DNA of 64,000 bases from Microbispora rosea subsp. aerata. Lineage in GTDB: Bacteria > Actinomycetota > Actinomycetes > Streptosporangiales > Streptosporangiaceae. The stretch lies in the NCBI RefSeq assembly GCF_014647835.1, contig NZ_BMPY01000005.1:186001-250000 (forward strand), in the 5' to 3' direction. Numbering within the stretch: the stretch's first letter is position 1; each line of letters begins with the position of its first letter. Below are positions 42,101-50,631 of this stretch, in pieces. The notes under the pieces were generated by a model that saw only the letters and a list, made by a program, of their open reading frames with translations, was not told where the DNA came from and did no database searches. A program made the translations under genes and the position numbers.

Positions 42101-42628
42101 GCCGAGGTCCTGCTGTACGTCGCGGGGGAGCACGACACGCTCGACGCCGCGCGCCTGGCGGCCGGGCTGGCCCGCGACCGTGTGCTGCTGGTGCACCGGC
42201 CTCGCGCCGGGACCGTCCGCCCTGGGCAGGCGAGGCAGCCCGCCCCGGCCGGGGCGTACGGCATGGTCGCCGGGGGCGGCGGATCGGCACCCGGCGACCG
42301 CCTGCTGGACGTCGGCGGCCACCCGGACCCGCACGAGCTGTACCTCGCCGCGGACGTCCTGATCGCCGGGGACGTGGCGGCGGTGTTCGACTTCGCCGTG
42401 ACCGGGCGCCCGGTGCTCCTGTACGCCGGCCGGCCGCAGGACCTGTGGCTCCTCCCCGAGGCGCCGGGGCCGACGCTGTGGCGGGAGGACGAGGTGCTCG
42501 ACGCGCTCGCGCACCTCGACGAGGTCGCCGGCAAACACCGGGACGCGTACGCCGAGTTCCTGGCGAGATATCGCCCGCTGGCCGACGGGCGGGCCGCCCG
42601 TCGGGTGGTGGACGCCGTGTTCGGCTGA
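39158..42628 (+). CDS. GT2 + TagF-like fusion protein with degenerate TagF domain
   Basis: 1156 residues. The N-terminal GT2 domain is intact: VDDGSPDGS (Asp38, Asp39), AGLGAARNTG and FLDSDD (Asp89, Asp91, Asp92). From about residue 760 a CDP-glycerol glycerophosphotransferase (TagF/TarF)-like domain follows, but its key positions differ from the consensus: TWQGPVPV at Gln901 where TWHGTPLK is expected, HRPRAG in place of RxH, and IAGDVAAVFDF in place of TDYSSxxFDF. The middle (~260-760) is mostly beta-rich and unassigned. The TagF half may be structural only, while GT2 stays active. Confidence 0.75.
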   Translation: MPRLSVIIPIYDVEPYLADCLASVAAQTWEDIEVVMVDDGSPDGSAEIAAAFAARDARFRLVRQANAGLGAARNTGVRHATGDYLMFLDSDDLLPAHALEYLLASLQRSGSDLATGNVLRLDGRGARQSAMHRAVFADAATGTHITRTRTLLRDRLVTNKLWRRSFWDAHGFAFPEGVLYEDISLALRAHFLARAVDVLPAPVYLWRRREGGGRSITQDKTRAVHLEDRFAAVTEVRRFLSEHNFTAHIHAWDHAVLDGDLTNFLDVLDQASPAFREHFLDLAGRYLEDVAPPVLDGLPALRRLQWHLVRTRRMDDLLEVIAWDREVKPDRRLVRRMGWHHLNVPLGGSADREIPAAVTRARDELVPRHRIDAVRWEDGVLVVEGRAASPYLRPSRRVHQQVFAALVHERTGRRVRVPASATRARVSAKSKERDWGGFRLAIDPAALARPGRLGRWHVELRVLHRGVLRRGRLSDPRADASIVERAGYRSVGSDHYVAPLLGETGDLVVRAERETARVVTGEVRDGRLRLVGHVVNDLGPAPVLQVTRRPGGVPRTYPVHVDRRTFEAVVDLRDLPAAPRLAGLAVPAEVAAPEAWWEVEVRAADGAVTPVTIAEDVPTGRYGLAGREIVVFRDRTGGLVLRDQPIAAYADLAEWLPAREGGGGELLIEGGLAAPHELSALVVTALGPVASGSGEWLLPIEGAGTRFRARLTPERVGSPAGPLPLPRGRYALSIRARAAGGQWADLPLEFDTDLPAAHQTARRTFGIVTSGPGRAVLTVSGDLTADERGKKAQRALRRRIYPQMRDKALRDAVLFDGGAGTRFGGSPRAVCEELRRRGVDLPLLWNVRDGQVALPGDVESVRTLGREHYEALARCRYIVTDAPLPPWFERRPGQVVVQTWQGPVPVRQSPAGRERERAGYGAGQWTHLISPGPWWTPLLRRTLGYEGEVLETGLPCDDLLTGPGVHERAAGVRRRLGLPEHAEVLLYVAGEHDTLDAARLAAGLARDRVLLVHRPRAGTVRPGQARQPAPAGAYGMVAGGGGSAPGDRLLDVGGHPDPHELYLAADVLIAGDVAAVFDFAVTGRPVLLYAGRPQDLWLLPEAPGPTLWREDEVLDALAHLDEVAGKHRDAYAEFLARYRPLADGRAARRVVDAVFG

Positions 42629-42648
42629 CGTACGGCACAGGGTCAAGA

Positions 42649-42663
42649 GGTGGCCAAGCCACC
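42649..42663 (+). promoter_or_regulatory. Hairpin just before second GT2-TagF gene
   Basis: GGTGGC-CAA-GCCACC forms a six-base stem and three-base loop, nine bases before the ATG at 42672. It lies in the only 43-base gap between the paralogues. It might slow or attenuate transcription between them; it carries no T tract. Confidence 0.4.
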
Positions 42664-42671
42664 GTAAGGCA

Positions 42672-45641
42672 ATGGAGATCGGCCCGGCTCCGTTCCCCGT
42701 GCGTCGGCATCCTGACGGCGTGACGGTGCCTCCCAGGCTCTCGGTGGTCGTCCCCGTGCTCGGCGGGGAGGAACACGCCGAAGAGTGCCTCGAATCCCTG
42801 CGCGACCAGACCCTGGACGACCTGGAGGTGATCCTGGTCGGCCGGCCGCGGGGCCTGCGCCCGCCGGACCACAGGTTCACGCTCGTGACGCTCGGCGACG
42901 GCGGCGACGACCCCGGCACGGCCCGCAACGCGGGCGCGGAGTTCGCCACCGGGCGCTACCTCGCCTTCGCCGACCCCGGCTCGGTCGTCCCCGCCGGCGC
43001 CTACCGCGCGCTGGTCGGCGTCCTCGACCACACCGGCTCCGACCTCGCCTGCGGCAGGATCCGCACCTGGACGCCGGCGGCCCCGGGCCAGGCGCAGGCC
43101 CCGGCGGCGAAGGCCAGGCTGCGCACGCACATCACCCGGCATCAGAAGCTGCTCGACGACCCCCGGGCGGGTGGCACGGTGTTCCGCCGGGAGTTCTGGA
43201 AACGGCACGGCTTCGCCTTCCCTCCGGGCCTGGGCGAGGACTTCCCGGTGACGATCCCCGCGCACGTGCTGTCCACCTCGGCGGACGTGCTCGGCGACGT
43301 GGTCTGCCTCGCGAGGGGCACGCGCAGGGCCGCCGACCCGCTGCGCCGCCTGCGGGCCATGCTGGAGGTGTCGGACCTGCTCGGACGGCACGCGCCGCAG
43401 CTGCGCCCGGCCTACGACCTGCGCCTGGCCGAAGGACCCGACCTCGAAGCGGTGCTGGCGGCCGTACGCGACCGGATGCCGGACGGGCTCGCCGAGGCCC
43501 TGGGCCGCCTGGACCCCGGCGCGATGGAACGGCTGCCGGTGCTGCGAAGACTTCAGATCCATTTCGCCGCGCACGGCATGCTCGGCGAGCTGGCGGAGCT
43601 GCGGATGTTCGCCGCCTCGGAGATCAGGCACCGAGGCGTGCTGCGGCGGGGGCTGAGGCGTCGCCGCTGGGTCCTCGACTACCCCTTCCGCCGCGATCCC
43701 CGGCTGCCGCGCTTGCTGTTCGACGCCACCCGCGACCTGCGGCTCGTGGCCTGCGTGGACGACGTGCGCCACACCGACGGCAGGCTCGCCCTGATCGGCC
43801 ACGCGTACATCGCCCACCTGGACAGCGGGCGCAGCCGCATCGAGCTGTGGCTCCAGCGGGGGGAGGAGCGGATCACCCTGCCGGTGCGGCGGACCCGCAG
43901 GCCCGACGTGACCGCCGACTCCCGGCAGTCGGTCGCGTGTCACGACGACTCCGGCTTCGAGACCGTGATCGACCTCGACGCGCTGCCGTCCGGCCGGTGG
44001 GCGCTGCACGCGCGGGTCCGGGCGCGGGGCGTGACCCGCGCGGGCCGGGCGGCCGGGGCGCCGGGCGAGCGCGTCTTCGACGCCGGGACCGTGCGCGTCA
44101 GCCTCACCCGCGACCGCGGGCTCACGCTCGGACCCCGCATCGCCGCGGACGGCCCGGCTCCCGACCCCGGCGGCCGGGTGAGCACGCTTCGCTGGACGGA
44201 GTCGGGCGAGCTGGTCCTGGAGGGGGCGGGCCGGTGCCCGGCCGCCCGGATCGTCCTGGAGCAGGGCGCGGAGCGGCACTCCTGGCCGGTCCACCAGGGC
44301 GAGACCACCTGGACGGCCGTCATCGGCAGGACGGCCGAAGGGCTTCCGCTCCGCAGCGGCACCTGGCGGGTGCTCGCCCCGTCGCCGGAGGGCCGGGACG
44401 AGCGTGTCCGCCTGAGCCCCGGCCTGATCGCCGACCCGCCCAAACCGAGGGTCGCCGGATTTCACGAGATATCCGTACGCACCTCCCGCGACGGCGACCT
44501 GAGCCTCGCGGTGCGCCCCGCGCTCGGCCCGCACGAGCGCGGGCCGTACGCGACGCGCAGGAGGCGGGCGGCGGCCCCGCGCCGCACGGCCCTGCGGAAC
44601 GCGGCCGTGTTCGACAGCTACGGCGGCGGGCAGTATTCATGCAATCCCCGGGCCGTCTCCGAGGAGCTGGCGCGCCGCCACCCGGACGTGGAGATCGTCT
44701 GGGTCACCCGGGACGGGCAGTTCGCCGTCCCGCCGGGGGTGCGCCTGGTCCTGTACGGCTCGCGCGAGCACGAGGAGGCGCTGCGCACCAGCCGCTTCGT
44801 GGTGGCCAACCGGCGCACGCAACCGGGGTGGTATCGCAAGCCGCGCGGGCAGACGGTCGTGCAGACCTGGCACGGCACGCCGCTCAAGCGGCTGGGGCTC
44901 GACCTGGAGGGCATGCCGTACGCGCAGCGGGTGCCGCGCGCGGAGCTGGCGCGCCAGGTGGCGACCTGGGACCTGCTGCTGTCGCCGAGCCCGTTCGCCA
45001 CCTCCGCGCTGCGCGGGGCCTTCGGCTACGAGGGGGAGATCCTCGAGTCGGGCTACCCGCGCAACGACGTGCTCTTCGATCCCGCGCGCGGCCGGGCGGC
45101 CCGGCGGCGGCTGGGCCTGCCGGACGACCGGCGGGTCATCCTGTACGCGCCGACGTGGCGGGACGACGACGTCACCGGGCGGCTCACGCTCGACCCGGTC
45201 AAGGTGGCGGGTGCGTTGGGCGACGACGACGTGCTGCTCGTGCGGGCGCACTACCTGGTGGCACGCGACATGGCGATCCCGATCGGCGACCGCATCCGCG
45301 ATGTCTCGAAATTTCCGGATATGGCGGAGCTCTTGGCCGCTGCGGATGTGCTGGTAACCGACTACTCGTCGGCGATGTTCGACTTCGCGTGCACCGGCAG
45401 GCCCATGGTGTTTTACACACCCGACCTGGAGCACTACCGCGACAAGGTGCGCGGCTTCTACTTCGACTTTGAAGCCGAGGCCCCCGGGCCCGTCCTCAGG
45501 TCCGACGACGACGTGCTCGACGTGCTGCGGCACGGCGACCTCGGCCGGTTCGCGGACCGCTACGAGCGGTTCGCCCGCACATACTGCCCCTGGGACGACG
45601 GGCACGCCTCGGCGCGCGTGGTCGCGCGCCTGCGGCCATGA
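42672..45641 (+). CDS. GT2 + TagF fusion protein with intact TagF domain and degenerate GT2
   Basis: 989 residues, a paralogue of the upstream gene with the same domain order. Its GT2 half has lost the metal/base motifs: LVGRPRGL where VDDGS is expected, and FADPGSVV (Asp101) where DSDD is expected. The C-terminal TagF half is intact: TWHGTPLK (His734), RAHYLV, and TDYSSAMFDF (Thr896, Asp897). TagF enzymes transfer glycerol-phosphate from CDP-glycerol to build teichoic acids. The ATG is preceded by only a weak AAGG; a GTG at 42720 is an alternative. It is coupled to the next gene (ATGA). Confidence 0.8.
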   Translation: MEIGPAPFPVRRHPDGVTVPPRLSVVVPVLGGEEHAEECLESLRDQTLDDLEVILVGRPRGLRPPDHRFTLVTLGDGGDDPGTARNAGAEFATGRYLAFADPGSVVPAGAYRALVGVLDHTGSDLACGRIRTWTPAAPGQAQAPAAKARLRTHITRHQKLLDDPRAGGTVFRREFWKRHGFAFPPGLGEDFPVTIPAHVLSTSADVLGDVVCLARGTRRAADPLRRLRAMLEVSDLLGRHAPQLRPAYDLRLAEGPDLEAVLAAVRDRMPDGLAEALGRLDPGAMERLPVLRRLQIHFAAHGMLGELAELRMFAASEIRHRGVLRRGLRRRRWVLDYPFRRDPRLPRLLFDATRDLRLVACVDDVRHTDGRLALIGHAYIAHLDSGRSRIELWLQRGEERITLPVRRTRRPDVTADSRQSVACHDDSGFETVIDLDALPSGRWALHARVRARGVTRAGRAAGAPGERVFDAGTVRVSLTRDRGLTLGPRIAADGPAPDPGGRVSTLRWTESGELVLEGAGRCPAARIVLEQGAERHSWPVHQGETTWTAVIGRTAEGLPLRSGTWRVLAPSPEGRDERVRLSPGLIADPPKPRVAGFHEISVRTSRDGDLSLAVRPALGPHERGPYATRRRRAAAPRRTALRNAAVFDSYGGGQYSCNPRAVSEELARRHPDVEIVWVTRDGQFAVPPGVRLVLYGSREHEEALRTSRFVVANRRTQPGWYRKPRGQTVVQTWHGTPLKRLGLDLEGMPYAQRVPRAELARQVATWDLLLSPSPFATSALRGAFGYEGEILESGYPRNDVLFDPARGRAARRRLGLPDDRRVILYAPTWRDDDVTGRLTLDPVKVAGALGDDDVLLVRAHYLVARDMAIPIGDRIRDVSKFPDMAELLAAADVLVTDYSSAMFDFACTGRPMVFYTPDLEHYRDKVRGFYFDFEAEAPGPVLRSDDDVLDVLRHGDLGRFADRYERFARTYCPWDDGHASARVVARLRP

Positions 45642-47914
45642 CCCGCGCCTCCCGGCACGCCGGCGACCAGCCCTCCCGCCCTGCCGCCGAAGCGTCGTCA
45701 CAGCCGAGCACGCCGAACCCCGCGCCGTCAGACACCGCGCCCACACCGGACCCCGCGTTGTCGGACACCGCGCTGCCGGACGCCGCGCTGTCCGAGGCGT
45801 CGCCCGCAGCACCGTCTGAAACGTCGCCCGCACTGCCGCACGCGGCGCCGTCCGAAACACCGCGCGCCGCGCGCGCACCGCTGCGGGCCGAGGCCGGTTC
45901 GGGCGTCACCGACGCGCCCGCGCGGACCACGGTGTCGGACATCATGCCGTCCGAAACGTTGCCCGCACTGCCGCACGCAGCGCCGTCCGAAACACCGCGC
46001 GCCGCGCGCGTGTCGCTGGGGGATGAGCCCGGTTCGGGCGTCACCGACGCGCCCGCGCGGGCCACGGTGTCGGACGCCGCGCTGTCCGAGGCGTCGCCCG
46101 CAGCGCCGTCTGAAACGTCGCCCGCACTGCCGTCCGAAACACCGCGCGCCGCGCGCGTGTCGCTGGGGGGCGAGCCTGGTGGCGCTGCCGATGAACCCGA
46201 GCGGGCCGCGCTGCAGGAGCGGCCGGGCGTTGTGATGCTCGTGCCGGCTGTCCTCGCGCTGGCCGCCGGGCTGTGGGACCTCGCCGGGCCGCCGCCGTGG
46301 CGGGACGAGGCGGCCACGGTCAGCGCGGCCGGCCGCACCCTGCCCCAGTTGGCGCACCTGCTGCAGTCGGTCGACGCGGTGCACGGCCTCTACTACGGGC
46401 TGACGCACGTCGTCGCGAGCCTGTACGGCACCGCCGAGGTGACGCTGCGGATCCCGTCGGTCGTCGCGGGCGTGCTGGCCGCGGCCGGGACCGGCGCGCT
46501 CGGCCGCGCGCTCGGCGTCCCCCGGGCGGGCCTGTACGGCGGCGTGCTGCTGGCCCTCATGCCGATCTTCTCCAGGTATGTCCAGGAGGCCCGGCCGTAC
46601 GCGCTGACGGCGGCGGCGGCCGTAGGCGTGACCCTGCTGTTCGTGCGCGTGATGCGGTCGCCGACGTCGGCGGTGCTGGCGGCCTACGCGGCGGCGCTGA
46701 CCATGCTGGCCTATCTCAACCTGTTCGCGTTCCTGATCGCGGGGGCGCACGGCGTCGCCCTGATCCTGTCGAGGGGGCCGCTGCTGCGGTGGGCGTGCGC
46801 GGTCACGCCCGCGCTGGCCGCCGTGGCACCGCTGGCCTGGCTCGGCTCCCGGCAGAGCGCGCAGGTGGGCTGGATCCCCCGGCCTGACGCGGAGGACCTG
46901 GGCAGGCTCGCCGTTCAGATGTTCGGCGACCTCGGCGGCGCGACAGGGCCCGGGGTGGCCCCGCTGACCTGGGCGCTGGCGCTCTTCGGTCTCGCGTACG
47001 CCGTGGTCGCGGCCCTCCGCCGGGCTCGCGCCGCACGCCACGTCGAAGGACACGCCACGCGCGGCCTCCCGGCGACCGCCGCACGCGGCGAAAGAACGAC
47101 CGCCGCGCTCCGTACCGGAACGACCGCCATGCAGACTGCCGTCGCAGGCCAGGCGGGGACGACCGCAGACCGTGCCGAGACGACCGCGGCGGGCCGTATG
47201 GAAGGAGCGCGGGCTGCCGGTGCGGCCGGGAGAACGCCCGCGGGCATGGCGGCTCCGGCCCTGTCCGGCCAGGCGGCGCTCGTACGGCTGACGCTGCCGT
47301 GGGTGCTGGTGCCCGCGCTGGTGCTGCTCACGGTCTCCTGGGCCGCCCAGCCCGTGTATGTGTTCCGGTACGTCTTCCACTGCGTCCCGGCGGCGGCGCT
47401 GCTGGCCGGGGCGGGTCTGGCCGCGCTGCCTCCCGGCCTCGCCGCGGCCGTGCTGGCCGGCTGGCTCGGCCTGTCGGTTCCCGGGCAGGTCGCCACGCGC
47501 GGGCCGGACGGCAGGCAGGACGATCCCCGGCCGGTCATGGCGCTGCTCGCGTCCGAGGCGAAACCGGGCGACGGGGTGCTTTTCGTCCCCGCCAAGGTCA
47601 GGAAGTACGCCGTGGTTTACCCGCCGGTCTTCCGCGGGCTCCGCGACGTGGCGCTGGCCCGGTCACCCGAGCGGGACGGCAGCTTCTCGGGCCGCGAGGT
47701 CGGGCCCCGCGTGCTCGCCTCCCGGCTGTCCGGTCTGCGTACGCTCTGGGTGGTCGGCCACACGGGCAAGACCGGAATGCCGGACCGGCGGCGCGCCGTG
47801 GTGACGCGTTCGTTCGCCCCGGCAGGCCGGTGGACCTTCCGCGGCCTGTTCGTCGAGCGATACGACGCGCGGCCCGCTCACCGCCGCTCGAACGGCGCCG
47901 GGGTGGGGAAGTAG
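45638..47914 (+). CDS. GT39-like membrane mannosyltransferase with repetitive N-terminal tail
   Basis: 758 residues. The first ~200 residues are an Ala/Pro/Ser/Thr/Glu-rich repetitive region without predicted structure. Then come GT-C-type membrane helices, beginning VVMLVPAVLALAAGLWDLA, with PPPWRDEAATV (first-loop acidic motif RDE) near residue 222, which is the usual catalytic Asp of GT39/GT-C enzymes. About nine to ten helices follow. A second disordered loop (~470-540) separates the last helices. It would use a polyprenyl-phosphate sugar donor on the outer face. The start overlaps the previous stop by ATGA; the 3' end overlaps the Stealth gene by 37 bases. Confidence 0.75.
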   Translation: MTRASRHAGDQPSRPAAEASSQPSTPNPAPSDTAPTPDPALSDTALPDAALSEASPAAPSETSPALPHAAPSETPRAARAPLRAEAGSGVTDAPARTTVSDIMPSETLPALPHAAPSETPRAARVSLGDEPGSGVTDAPARATVSDAALSEASPAAPSETSPALPSETPRAARVSLGGEPGGAADEPERAALQERPGVVMLVPAVLALAAGLWDLAGPPPWRDEAATVSAAGRTLPQLAHLLQSVDAVHGLYYGLTHVVASLYGTAEVTLRIPSVVAGVLAAAGTGALGRALGVPRAGLYGGVLLALMPIFSRYVQEARPYALTAAAAVGVTLLFVRVMRSPTSAVLAAYAAALTMLAYLNLFAFLIAGAHGVALILSRGPLLRWACAVTPALAAVAPLAWLGSRQSAQVGWIPRPDAEDLGRLAVQMFGDLGGATGPGVAPLTWALALFGLAYAVVAALRRARAARHVEGHATRGLPATAARGERTTAALRTGTTAMQTAVAGQAGTTADRAETTAAGRMEGARAAGAAGRTPAGMAAPALSGQAALVRLTLPWVLVPALVLLTVSWAAQPVYVFRYVFHCVPAAALLAGAGLAALPPGLAAAVLAGWLGLSVPGQVATRGPDGRQDDPRPVMALLASEAKPGDGVLFVPAKVRKYAVVYPPVFRGLRDVALARSPERDGSFSGREVGPRVLASRLSGLRTLWVVGHTGKTGMPDRRRAVVTRSFAPAGRWTFRGLFVERYDARPAHRRSNGAGVGK
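45780..46185 (+). repeat. In-frame tandem repeat in the GT39-like gene
   Basis: About three imperfect copies of a ~45-codon unit encode SETSPALPHAAPSETPRAAR... followed by GSGVTDAPAR-TVSD. The bases CCGTCCGAAACACCGCGCGC recur three times. The repeats are almost identical at the DNA level, pointing to recent expansion or contraction. Confidence 0.8.
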
Positions 47915-49461
47915 GCCTCCAGAAAACGCGCGAGCAGCGCGTCCTGCTCGGGGGTGGTGGGGGCGGTGTCGTTGAGGCAGAACACGTCGTGCTTGCGCCG
48001 GGCCAGCATGCGGCGGAGCTTGGCCGGCGTCTTCGGCAGCGACAGGTCGACGTAGGTGTAGTCGACCGTGCCGGGCACCGCCCGCCCGCTCAGGTAGCCG
48101 TAGTAGTGCGCCAGCGACGAGACCACCGAGATGTCCCGTGTCGTGCGGAACCTGTTGCGGGCGGTCGCCGCGAACTCCTCCGCGAAACGCCCCTCCAGCT
48201 CGTACATGACCGACCGGCGCAGCGCGTACGGCACGTGCTTGAGCTTCTGCGTGATCGTGCGGCCGGTCAGGTTCTCCAGTATGCGCCGGTTGTTCATGCC
48301 GGCGGCGTGCACCGGCGACTCCTCGTTCTCCGGCACGCCGAAGGGCACGTGGACGGTGCTGGGGAAAAAACGGGTGATCCCGTTGCCTTCGAAGAACGTC
48401 CGGGGAGGCAGCGGCCGGCCCAGGAAGAAGTCGTCGTTGAAATACAGGAAGTGCTCGCTGAGCCCGTCGATGTGATGGAGCTGCGTCTCGATGGCGTGCG
48501 AGTTGAACACCGGCAGCACCGACGGGTCGGCGAAGATCTCCTTGTGGTCGACCACCGAGACCATCGGGTGGCTGGTGTCGAGCCACGGCGGCGTCTGGCC
48601 GTCGGTGACGATCCACACCCGGTTGATCCACGGGGCGTACATCAGCAGCGAGCGCAGCGAGTAACGCAGCTCGTCCCGGCTGGTGAACCGCGCCTCCGTG
48701 GTCGCCATCTCGCTCAGCGGGGCGCCCCTGCGCCGCGCCTCGTCGCGCTCGGCCTGGTCGCGGCGGGCCCGCCAGGCGGGGTCGGAGCCGTCCACCCACG
48801 TGTAGACCGCGTCGATCGGGAAGTCGATGTCGTCGAGCAGCCGCCGTACGAACTCGGGCCGGGTGCGGTAGGCGCGGGCCCGGCGGGCGGCGCACGCCAG
48901 CGGCGTGAACAGCTCCTCGCCGCCGTCCACCGTGGGGCCGTCGACGGGAACGCGGTCGCAGGCGGGGTTGGGCCTCGGCGCGACCAGCTCGTCGCCCTCC
49001 CTGGCCCAAAACTCCAGGTCGCAGCCGCTTTCCGGGCCGAGGGTCAGGGTCCGGGAGGGGCTGGAGAAATACATGGCGAGCCGCACGACTTTGGCGTCGC
49101 CGAGCATCGCCGCCGCCCGGCGCATCGGGCGCATCCGGCCCGCGTCCGCCTGGCGCGCCCGCGCCCGCTGCCTGCCGTACGGCTGCCGCGCCGCGAACAG
49201 CGGGTGACGGCCGGCCGCGAGCGCGGTGAGCGCGCGGGTGCGCTCGTCCTCGGGCACGGCGACCACCGGCGGCCGGTTCGGCAGCGGGCGCACGCAGAAG
49301 TACGGCACGCCCGCCTCGGTCAGCAGGCCGCACACCACGTCCAGCGTCTCGCGCTGGGCCTGGAGCGGACCGGCGTCCGGCCGGATGAGCGCGGCCCGCG
49401 GCGCGGGCTCCCGCGACGGCAGCCGCCCCTGCAGCCGCCGATACAACGTGACAACGGGCAT
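47878..49461 (-). CDS. Stealth-family sugar phosphotransferase
   Basis: 527 residues from ATG 49461, with GGGGGAG just upstream; the frame opens earlier with a TTG at 49551, less likely. Stealth proteins transfer hexose-1-phosphate units to make phosphodiester-linked surface polysaccharides. Conserved regions seen are CR1 IDAVYTWVDGSDPAW, CR2 RDELRYSLRSLLMYAPWI with VWIVTDGQTP, CR3 HFLYFNDDFFLGRP and CR4 near VFCLNDT. This supports a teichoic-acid- or capsule-like product for the whole cluster. The gene runs opposite to its neighbours and overlaps the GT39 stop. Confidence 0.88.
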   Translation of the reverse strand: MPVVTLYRRLQGRLPSREPAPRAALIRPDAGPLQAQRETLDVVCGLLTEAGVPYFCVRPLPNRPPVVAVPEDERTRALTALAAGRHPLFAARQPYGRQRARARQADAGRMRPMRRAAAMLGDAKVVRLAMYFSSPSRTLTLGPESGCDLEFWAREGDELVAPRPNPACDRVPVDGPTVDGGEELFTPLACAARRARAYRTRPEFVRRLLDDIDFPIDAVYTWVDGSDPAWRARRDQAERDEARRRGAPLSEMATTEARFTSRDELRYSLRSLLMYAPWINRVWIVTDGQTPPWLDTSHPMVSVVDHKEIFADPSVLPVFNSHAIETQLHHIDGLSEHFLYFNDDFFLGRPLPPRTFFEGNGITRFFPSTVHVPFGVPENEESPVHAAGMNNRRILENLTGRTITQKLKHVPYALRRSVMYELEGRFAEEFAATARNRFRTTRDISVVSSLAHYYGYLSGRAVPGTVDYTYVDLSLPKTPAKLRRMLARRKHDVFCLNDTAPTTPEQDALLARFLEAYFPTPAPFERR

Positions 49462-49616
49462 GGTCTCCCCCTCGACCACGGACTGTAACCGATCGGCGAC
49501 CGGATTGGCGGATGGTTTACCCAGCCGGGGGAGATGGTCAAGAAGCGGCAATGAGTTGCCCCGCCTGTTACCGAAGAGGAGGCGTACGGCTACCGGTTGT
49601 AGTCATTCTTGCCTGC

Positions 49617-50507
49617 ATGGGGCGCTTCACGCTGGACGACATACTCGCGACACGCAAGCCGAGAGACTCGTGGTGGACCGTCTTCATGGTCGATCCGCTC
49701 GCCTGCAGGCTCGCGCTGCTCGTGGCCAACCACACCTCGATCACGCCGAACGGGCTGACCCGGTTGTCCATGCTGATCGGCCTCGCCTCGGCGGCCGCCT
49801 TCGCGCAAGGCATGCTCGTCGCGGGGGCGGTGCTGTTCTACCTGAGTTTCACGGTCGACTGCATGGACGGGAAGATCGCCAGGCTCAAGGGCACGGGGAC
49901 GCCCTTCGGCCTGTGGCTCGACTACGTCGGCGACCGGGTGAGGGTGGTCTGCTGCGCCTTCGGGTGGGGATTCGGGGAGTACACCCGCTCGGGGGACACG
50001 GACGTGGTGCTCGCCGCCGTCGGCGTCGTCGTGCTCGATCTGTTCCGCTACATCAACGGCCCGCAGCTCAAGCGGGTCAAGGACGCCACACGCGCGCTGG
50101 TCGAGTCGCGGCTGAACGAGCAGTGCGTGCTCGCCGAGAGCGTGCTGCGCTCCAGGCCGCGGACCGAGCTGCGGCAGGCCGCCGCGGAGTTCGGCCAGGT
50201 CGCCGCCGAGGACGGCGCCACGGTGGTCGACCTGCAGAAGGCGTTCCACGACCGCTTTCCCTGGTATGACCGCTTCCGCGTCTTCCTGGTGCGGCATCGC
50301 GTGCGCACGCACGTGGTGAGCGGCATCGAGTTCCACGCCGCGGTCTTCGTCGTGGCCCCGCTGTTCGGGCCCGGTGCCCTGGTGCCGGTCGCGGCCGTGG
50401 CCGGCACGCTGCTGCTGGCGTTCGAGATGTTCCTCGTCTACCGCGTCTGGCTGGCCTCGCGCCAGGTGCCCAGCACCCCTGCCGAGAAAGAGAAGATCCT
50501 TGTCTGA
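49617..50507 (+). CDS. CDP-alcohol phosphatidyltransferase family protein
   Basis: 296 residues from ATG 49617; no ribosome site is obvious there, and an ATG at 49551 would lengthen it by 22 residues, so the start is uncertain. The catalytic motif is complete: Asp81, Asp84-Gly85, Ala88-Arg89, Gly98, Asp102 and Asp106 (D-x2-DG-x2-AR-x8-G-x3-D-x3-D). It uses a CDP-activated alcohol to form a phosphodiester with an alcohol acceptor. Membrane helices flank the motif. In this cluster it could supply an alcohol-phosphate unit for the polymer or its lipid carrier. Confidence 0.85.
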   Translation: MGRFTLDDILATRKPRDSWWTVFMVDPLACRLALLVANHTSITPNGLTRLSMLIGLASAAAFAQGMLVAGAVLFYLSFTVDCMDGKIARLKGTGTPFGLWLDYVGDRVRVVCCAFGWGFGEYTRSGDTDVVLAAVGVVVLDLFRYINGPQLKRVKDATRALVESRLNEQCVLAESVLRSRPRTELRQAAAEFGQVAAEDGATVVDLQKAFHDRFPWYDRFRVFLVRHRVRTHVVSGIEFHAAVFVVAPLFGPGALVPVAAVAGTLLLAFEMFLVYRVWLASRQVPSTPAEKEKILV

Positions 50508-50524
50508 CCGGCCGCTTCGGCCGG
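50508..50524 (+). terminator. Terminator hairpin after the CDP-alcohol phosphotransferase gene
   Basis: CCGGCCG-CTT-CGGCCGG is a perfect seven-base stem with a three-base loop, beginning directly after the TGA. No T tract follows. Placement suggests a rho-independent-like actinomycete terminator. Confidence 0.7.
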
Positions 50525-50537
50525 ATACACGAACTCG

Positions 50538-50568
50538 TACGGCGTGACGCCGTAGGACCCGCGTCACG
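50538..50568 (+). promoter_or_regulatory. Two mutually exclusive stems upstream of sulfotransferase
   Basis: TACGGCG-TGA-CGCCGTA (50538-50554) is one perfect stem. CGTGACG (50543-50549) can instead pair with CGTCACG (50562-50568). They share bases, so only one forms at a time, like an attenuator. It is 60-odd bases before the ATG at 50632. Confidence 0.45.
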
Positions 50569-50631
50569 AGCCGCACCCGGGGGAGGGCGGCGGCCGGGCG
50601 TCTGGCAATTTCACCACGGGGGATAGAACTC

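Noticed and set aside
39086-42949. Long open frame of 1287 residues on the minus strand opposite the GT2-TagF gene
   Set aside because: It mirrors the GT2-TagF gene and has no recognisable motifs; high GC makes such antisense frames common.
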